Positions 59,101 through 64,000 of a DNA stretch of 64,000 bases are shown piece after piece (position 1 is the stretch's first letter; each line of letters begins with the position of its first letter). A program made the translations under genes and the position numbers. The notes under the pieces were generated by a model. The model had not been told where the DNA came from and searched no databases. It saw only the letters and a program-made list of their open reading frames with translations. Origin of the DNA: Kryptolebias marmoratus (Eukaryota; Chordata; Actinopteri; Cyprinodontiformes; Rivulidae); contig NC_051440.1 of assembly GCF_001649575.2 (NCBI RefSeq), positions 17,006,976 to 17,070,975 on the forward strand. Reading direction: 5' to 3'.

Positions 59101-60504
59101 TTTGTCTGTCTCACCATCTTTTTGTCATGCTCCTACCTCATCTTCTACTGCTTAAGACTAGTGAACTCTAAACATATTTACAGGCTGAATGACAGTGGAG
59201 AGACTGGAGGATCACCTGAAGTTACACGACCCCCAATTTGTCCCTTTTCCAAAGTAGAGGACTGGGATAGGGCAGCAGCAGCTGGATTAGGAAGTTCAGT
59301 ATGTTTGCTGGGATGTGGAGGTCTTCAACTTTATGGGATACTACATGTCCTTGGTTTTGGAGGGGTAGATGGCTTTGGGTTCCAGCCCTGGCTCTGGTGG
59401 GGCTACCAGATAGGGTGCAGACTCTGTGAGATTGGAGTGTGTCTAGGTTTGTCTATCATTGGCGCACACCCTGTTTTCTGTAAAAACAGCTCCACCATCA
59501 AGACCTTAACTACCCCCCGACCCGGATCTTGGTCTCGTCTATTCTGCAGTTCCCCTTTACGAGAGCTCAATGTCCCTTCTCAAGATGGGATTAAATCTCC
59601 TGTCCTCTCCTCTCATGAGTCCTGGTCCCAGGCTAAGCAGGAGAATCCAGTGGTGTGTGATGTTGTCACCAAGAGGCAGTCAGAGGCGCTTCCTCTTTGT
59701 TCAGTGGAAAACCCTCCTGCAAATGGAGTAAACAGTGCCAACAAGCTCAGCCAGAATCAAAGTACTTTTCCTCTGCTTACACCTCCAAAGCCACTGAACA
59801 AACCTAAAAACATGGATCAGTCTCAGCCATCATCTCTGGAGAGTGTACGTGCAGAGACTGACTCAACTGGTGACCTACGTCCTCCATCTCCTATAGACTT
59901 GTCTCGCAGTATTGACCAAGCTTTATTCAGTGACTCTTTATTTTCTCACAGTATATTTGGTCCACAAAGATTGTTCCATGGGTCCTCAACTGTTTCTTTA
60001 AGCTCTCCTAACCAAGGTACCCTGAAGCAAGGACCCTGCTCAGTTGGAGATAACATTTACAGAACCTCCTCTTGTGGAAAAGTGGATCAGGAGAAAGCTG
60101 TGTCCAATTTCAGAGCTTCCCAACCACACGGCACTTTGACATCTCGTAGTAATCCAGTACCGGAACAACTGGATTGGAAGGGGAGCATTACTGGCTCAAC
60201 CCACGGTTTGTGCAGTTATCCCAAAGAAACAGGAAAGTTACGTTCGAATTCTTGGACTAACAGGGGTCAAAACTTTGCACAAAGCAACTTGCCAAGAGCA
60301 ATTCCCCACCTGTCTTATCACAGGCGATACCGAACACTGAGCTTGGCCTCCCAGGACAGTCGGGGCTCCGGTCGATTAGCAGGGACTAAACAACTAAGTG
60401 AGAGCAAACAGCTGGAATGGGATACGGCTGTGCAAGCAGAGTTTGTTAATGTGTGCAGACAAATTGATGCCCTGAGTGTTTGCAGTGATACAATTGAATT
60501 GTAA
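56196..60504 (+). CDS. prrt4: Proline-rich transmembrane protein 4
   Basis: Two coding exons, 56,196-56,961 and 58,406-60,504, joined by a GT-AG intron in phase, give 954 residues (human about 900). The chosen Met precedes a signal-peptide-like segment (residues 1-30, AFPWNIFVLRPFLLTLLLYV); an in-frame ATG at 56,142 would add 18 residues. The ectodomain to about residue 300 is Ser/Thr/Gln-rich and poorly conserved. The family signature WGFAWEAHVYGLGAVFALFG (residues about 329-348) begins a multi-pass region with about seven hydrophobic segments (about 337-360, 368-392, 412-428, 448-472, 478-508, 551-575, 592-612). The cytoplasmic tail holds the conserved RPPSPIDLSRSID and LASQDSRGSGRL. Function unknown. 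Position next to impdh1 agrees with mammalian synteny, but human PRRT4 lies on the same strand as RBM28 and IMPDH1 while here it is opposite. AATAAA occurs at 60,562 and 60,756. Confidence 0.95.
56962..58405 (+). other. prrt4: prrt4 intron
   Basis: GT-AG intron of 1,444 bp separating the signal-peptide/ectodomain exon from the large membrane-domain exon. AT-rich, with a TCTCTCTC patch near 57,883. No nested gene or known RNA gene is seen. Confidence 0.85.
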
Positions 60505-62600
60505 GAAGGTATAAAGGTTCAGTAGTTCATTCTGATAAGATTGCTTAATTTAAAACTACACAATAAAAAAAATATACAATGAGATATCACCTGATCTAAA
60601 GATCTTACTAATACAGTATGACCTAATATTTTTCTGTAAATACTGGTAAGCTGTTTTTCCACCTCATTACGTTGTTCTTGGTCCAGATCCAGACATTAAC
60701 TATCACAGTGCTGGGTATCTCTTTTGTATGAATTTTTAGACTGCTTAACAATTGTAATAAATTTCAAAAAGTTATTTAGGATAAGAATAATGACATAAGA
60801 CTTTACTGTTGGTGGGGTTTTTGTGTGTGTTTCATAATAATTAGGAAAATGTAAGCCAGTTGAGTGTTTTTATTGGGATTATGTCTGACATTTACTCAAG
60901 GATCACAACTCAGGTTGTTACCTAAGTGGTTACCTAAAAACTAAAAATTAATTTAAAAAAATAATATGAATAAAATAAGGCATGGTCAACAAGAAGCTTA
61001 CCCTCTTGACTTTACTTTTACAATAAAATCTGTTTTGTTCATCCAGAATATTTTCACAAAATTCATATCTTAGAGATAAAAAAAGAAAAACAAATAAATT
61101 ACTCTTTGACAACAATAACAGCCTGTAAATATTTCTTGCAACCATTTAGAAGATTCTTGCACATTACCCTTCCCTTCATTTTATTCACTCAAACTTAAAG
61201 CCAGCAAATAATTTTTTTTAACCTTTTTTATGACTGTCATTTTGTAAACATTCAGTAATGCAATATTGCATTAAGCCTTGAAAAATTCTTGTAAAGTCAC
61301 AATTCTTTTCTTACTTTAATCATCTTCAATACCAGAAATGAAAAAGAAGCTCCAATGCAGAACAGATAGTTCACTAATGTTTATTTTTCTGATTTTTTCC
61401 TATTTTTTGTTCATTTGCTTTATTTTATTTTTTTAGTTACCTATAAACATTTTTTCAGACTGACATGAAGTCCTTTAAATGTTTGATGGTGTTCTTTCTA
61501 CAACCTTCCTGTATTTTCACCAACAGGTTTATTGTTATTAGTGCCACATCCCATGAGCATAGCTACAGTTTTTATAGTAAAATCAATTATTTAGGATTGT
61601 TGAAAACTTTAAGGGGCTTTTCAATATACGATTTTAATAGCTCAAGTCAAACATTTCAACATGTTAAATCAATAACATTAATACCAGTACTTGTCTCAAG
61701 TTAGCTTGTTTTATTTTTGCATTTGTAGAGACATTTTGATATCAAGAACTTATTACTGTCATTATAGCAAATATTATAAACCAAGAAAATTGGTTCAGAG
61801 CATGATATCTGTTTATCTTTGTTATTTCCCCAAAATTTCTGAGGAAATACCATCACATTATTTAAAGAGTGAATATTCAGGGGAAAAAAAAAAATATATA
61901 TATATTAATCAAAATGTTAAATGAAAGCGTAAAAAAACCTTTTACAAAAATCAAGAAGCCAAAAGGTTGATGTTCTTTATTTCTAAAAAATTCTGTACAT
62001 AAAAAATAAAAACAATAAACAACAATGTCTGACTCTTTTCATAAAAACATTTTCTCCCTCAGTGCTATTTACAATAAATATATTTAAATGTTTTGGAGGG
62101 AAAGACAATCATAATAGCTGTGATTTACTAACTGAGGTTGCAAATGAACAATAAACTGCCAAATCTGTCAAACAGACCTAAGGCTTAATGAACTGAACTT
62201 GACCAAAACGTTTTGCGAAACATGAATAAATTATTTAACTTTTACAGATTTGTAAATGTGATTTCAAAGATTTCAAGAACTGGAAAAAGTAAAATGAATA
62301 CATGAAATTTAAATTAGCTTCTTGCTGACAATCAAAAGAAGTATATAAATCTAAAGTTGATTATTTCTTAAAATCTGTTTTTACCAACTTAATAATCTTA
62401 CTTCAGTGACTCACTTTGTATTTATTTTAATGAAGCTAAAATGACAAATGACCACCTGTATTACTGTTTTATGATGTTAATAATGACATTTAGCAAAATA
62501 AAATCATGAATGATGTACACTAATACGTGTTTTCCCGTGGTTTCTACCCCGAACAAGGTTAGCGAAGGTAATTTCAAGCTAAGATCATTCGATCATTATT
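60505..62600. other. prrt4 3' region and prrt4-impdh1 intergenic space
   Basis: AT-rich. It holds prrt4 polyadenylation signals, A-runs with a short (AT) run at about 61,888-61,906, and no coding exon that I recognise. The right part may be 3' UTR of impdh1 (reverse-strand AATAAA at 62,421 and 62,825). Confidence 0.5.
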
Positions 62601-62612
62601 TCAGAAGTGTTA

Positions 62613-62655
62613 AATACAGAACTCTGTGCAGCAGTGCAGCACAGAGTTCTGTATT
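62613..62655. other. Perfect 17-bp inverted repeat (hairpin)
   Basis: AATACAGAACTCTGTGC (62,613-62,629) and its exact reverse complement GCACAGAGTTCTGTATT (62,639-62,655) flank a 9-base loop. It lies 550-590 bases downstream of the impdh1 stop codon, possibly in its 3' UTR. The stem is shorter than a typical microRNA precursor. Confidence 0.8.
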
Positions 62656-63202
62656 CAGAAAAATACAAACTTTTAAGTGTCAGAGAAGTGACACAAACAT
62701 TATAAACAACTTACTAGCAATATAAGAATATATTGACAACTTGGTATAATTGTATGCACTGAATGTGTATATATCTCTATAGAAAAAGATACATTTTATA
62801 ACAGTAACTGTCATAATTCCAAAATTTATTGTAACTTTGACTTTAGATTTTAGATCTCTTATGTACCATGTGTCATACACTAAGACAGCTGAACAGAACT
62901 TTTTATATAAAAATAAATAGTAACTTCATATGTGTGGCTTATTAAAATGGCCCAGCAAAATAAAATCTATAAAATGTCAGCCTTTATCTTTGCTAGCGAA
63001 ATAAAAGGCAGAAAATGTGACCAATAATTATGTTCATATTAGCAATTTGATCTGGTGTCTATTTGCTATTTGATCTGGTGTAAATGCCTGTATGCAAGGG
63101 TGACTTTGTGGTTTTGATCAAATGCGTCCATTGCATTTGTTCGTAGCAGCCGGGGATGGGACGTTCGGTCCGGGTCGTGTGTTTCCTCTTCCTCCTCCTG
63201 CT

Positions 63203-63998
<796 letters not shown>

Positions 63999-64000
63999 TT

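Overview
The window is nuclear DNA of a teleost fish, probably a percomorph. It is AT-rich and intron-rich, with GT-AG splice sites, fish-type SINE and DNA-transposon repeats, long (AT)n/(TG)n/(CT)n/(ATCT)n tracts, and a leptin gene whose protein starts MDYTL as teleost leptin-A proteins do. The species cannot be named from the sequence.

The gene order matches the mammalian neighbourhood miR-129-1 / LEP / RBM28 / PRRT4 / IMPDH1. From left to right: about 1-29 kb holds no recognisable protein gene, but contains interspersed repeats, two solo LTRs with target-site duplications, microsatellites and a few conserved-looking AT-rich motif clusters. At 29.4-31.2 kb is a GC-richer, promoter-like block with a CRE (TGACGTCA), an E-box and a near-perfect RE1/NRSE (REST site). 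It lies upstream of the miR-129 hairpin at 32.83-32.90 kb (+). Leptin (+) has coding exons at 39.85-40.44 kb, a TATA-like promoter and a small non-coding first exon. It is convergent with rbm28 (-, 20 coding exons, 46.76 to 41.43 kb). A TMEM53/DUF829-family gene (-, 3 exons, 51.96 to 49.64 kb) follows. prrt4 (+) has two coding exons at 56.2-56.96 and 58.41-60.50 kb. The last three coding exons of impdh1 (-) lie at 63.2-63.9 kb, with the rest of that gene beyond the window.

These genes do not form one pathway. Leptin is a secreted endocrine cytokine, RBM28 is a nucleolar RNA-binding ribosome-biogenesis factor, PRRT4 is a multi-pass membrane protein of unknown function, and IMPDH1 catalyses the committed step of GTP synthesis. 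They are together because of conserved synteny.

The most unusual item is at 52.85-53.36 kb. A fragment of the main prrt4 exon lies inside a copy of an unclassified interspersed repeat about 5.5 kb upstream of the parent exon, and was later split by a SINE-like insertion flanked by the 7-bp repeat TTCACCA. The other main find is the RE1/CRE block upstream of miR-129. All gene models were built by hand-tracing splice sites and checking reading-frame continuity. Lengths are rbm28 741 aa, TMEM53-like 279 aa, leptin 166 aa and prrt4 954 aa.
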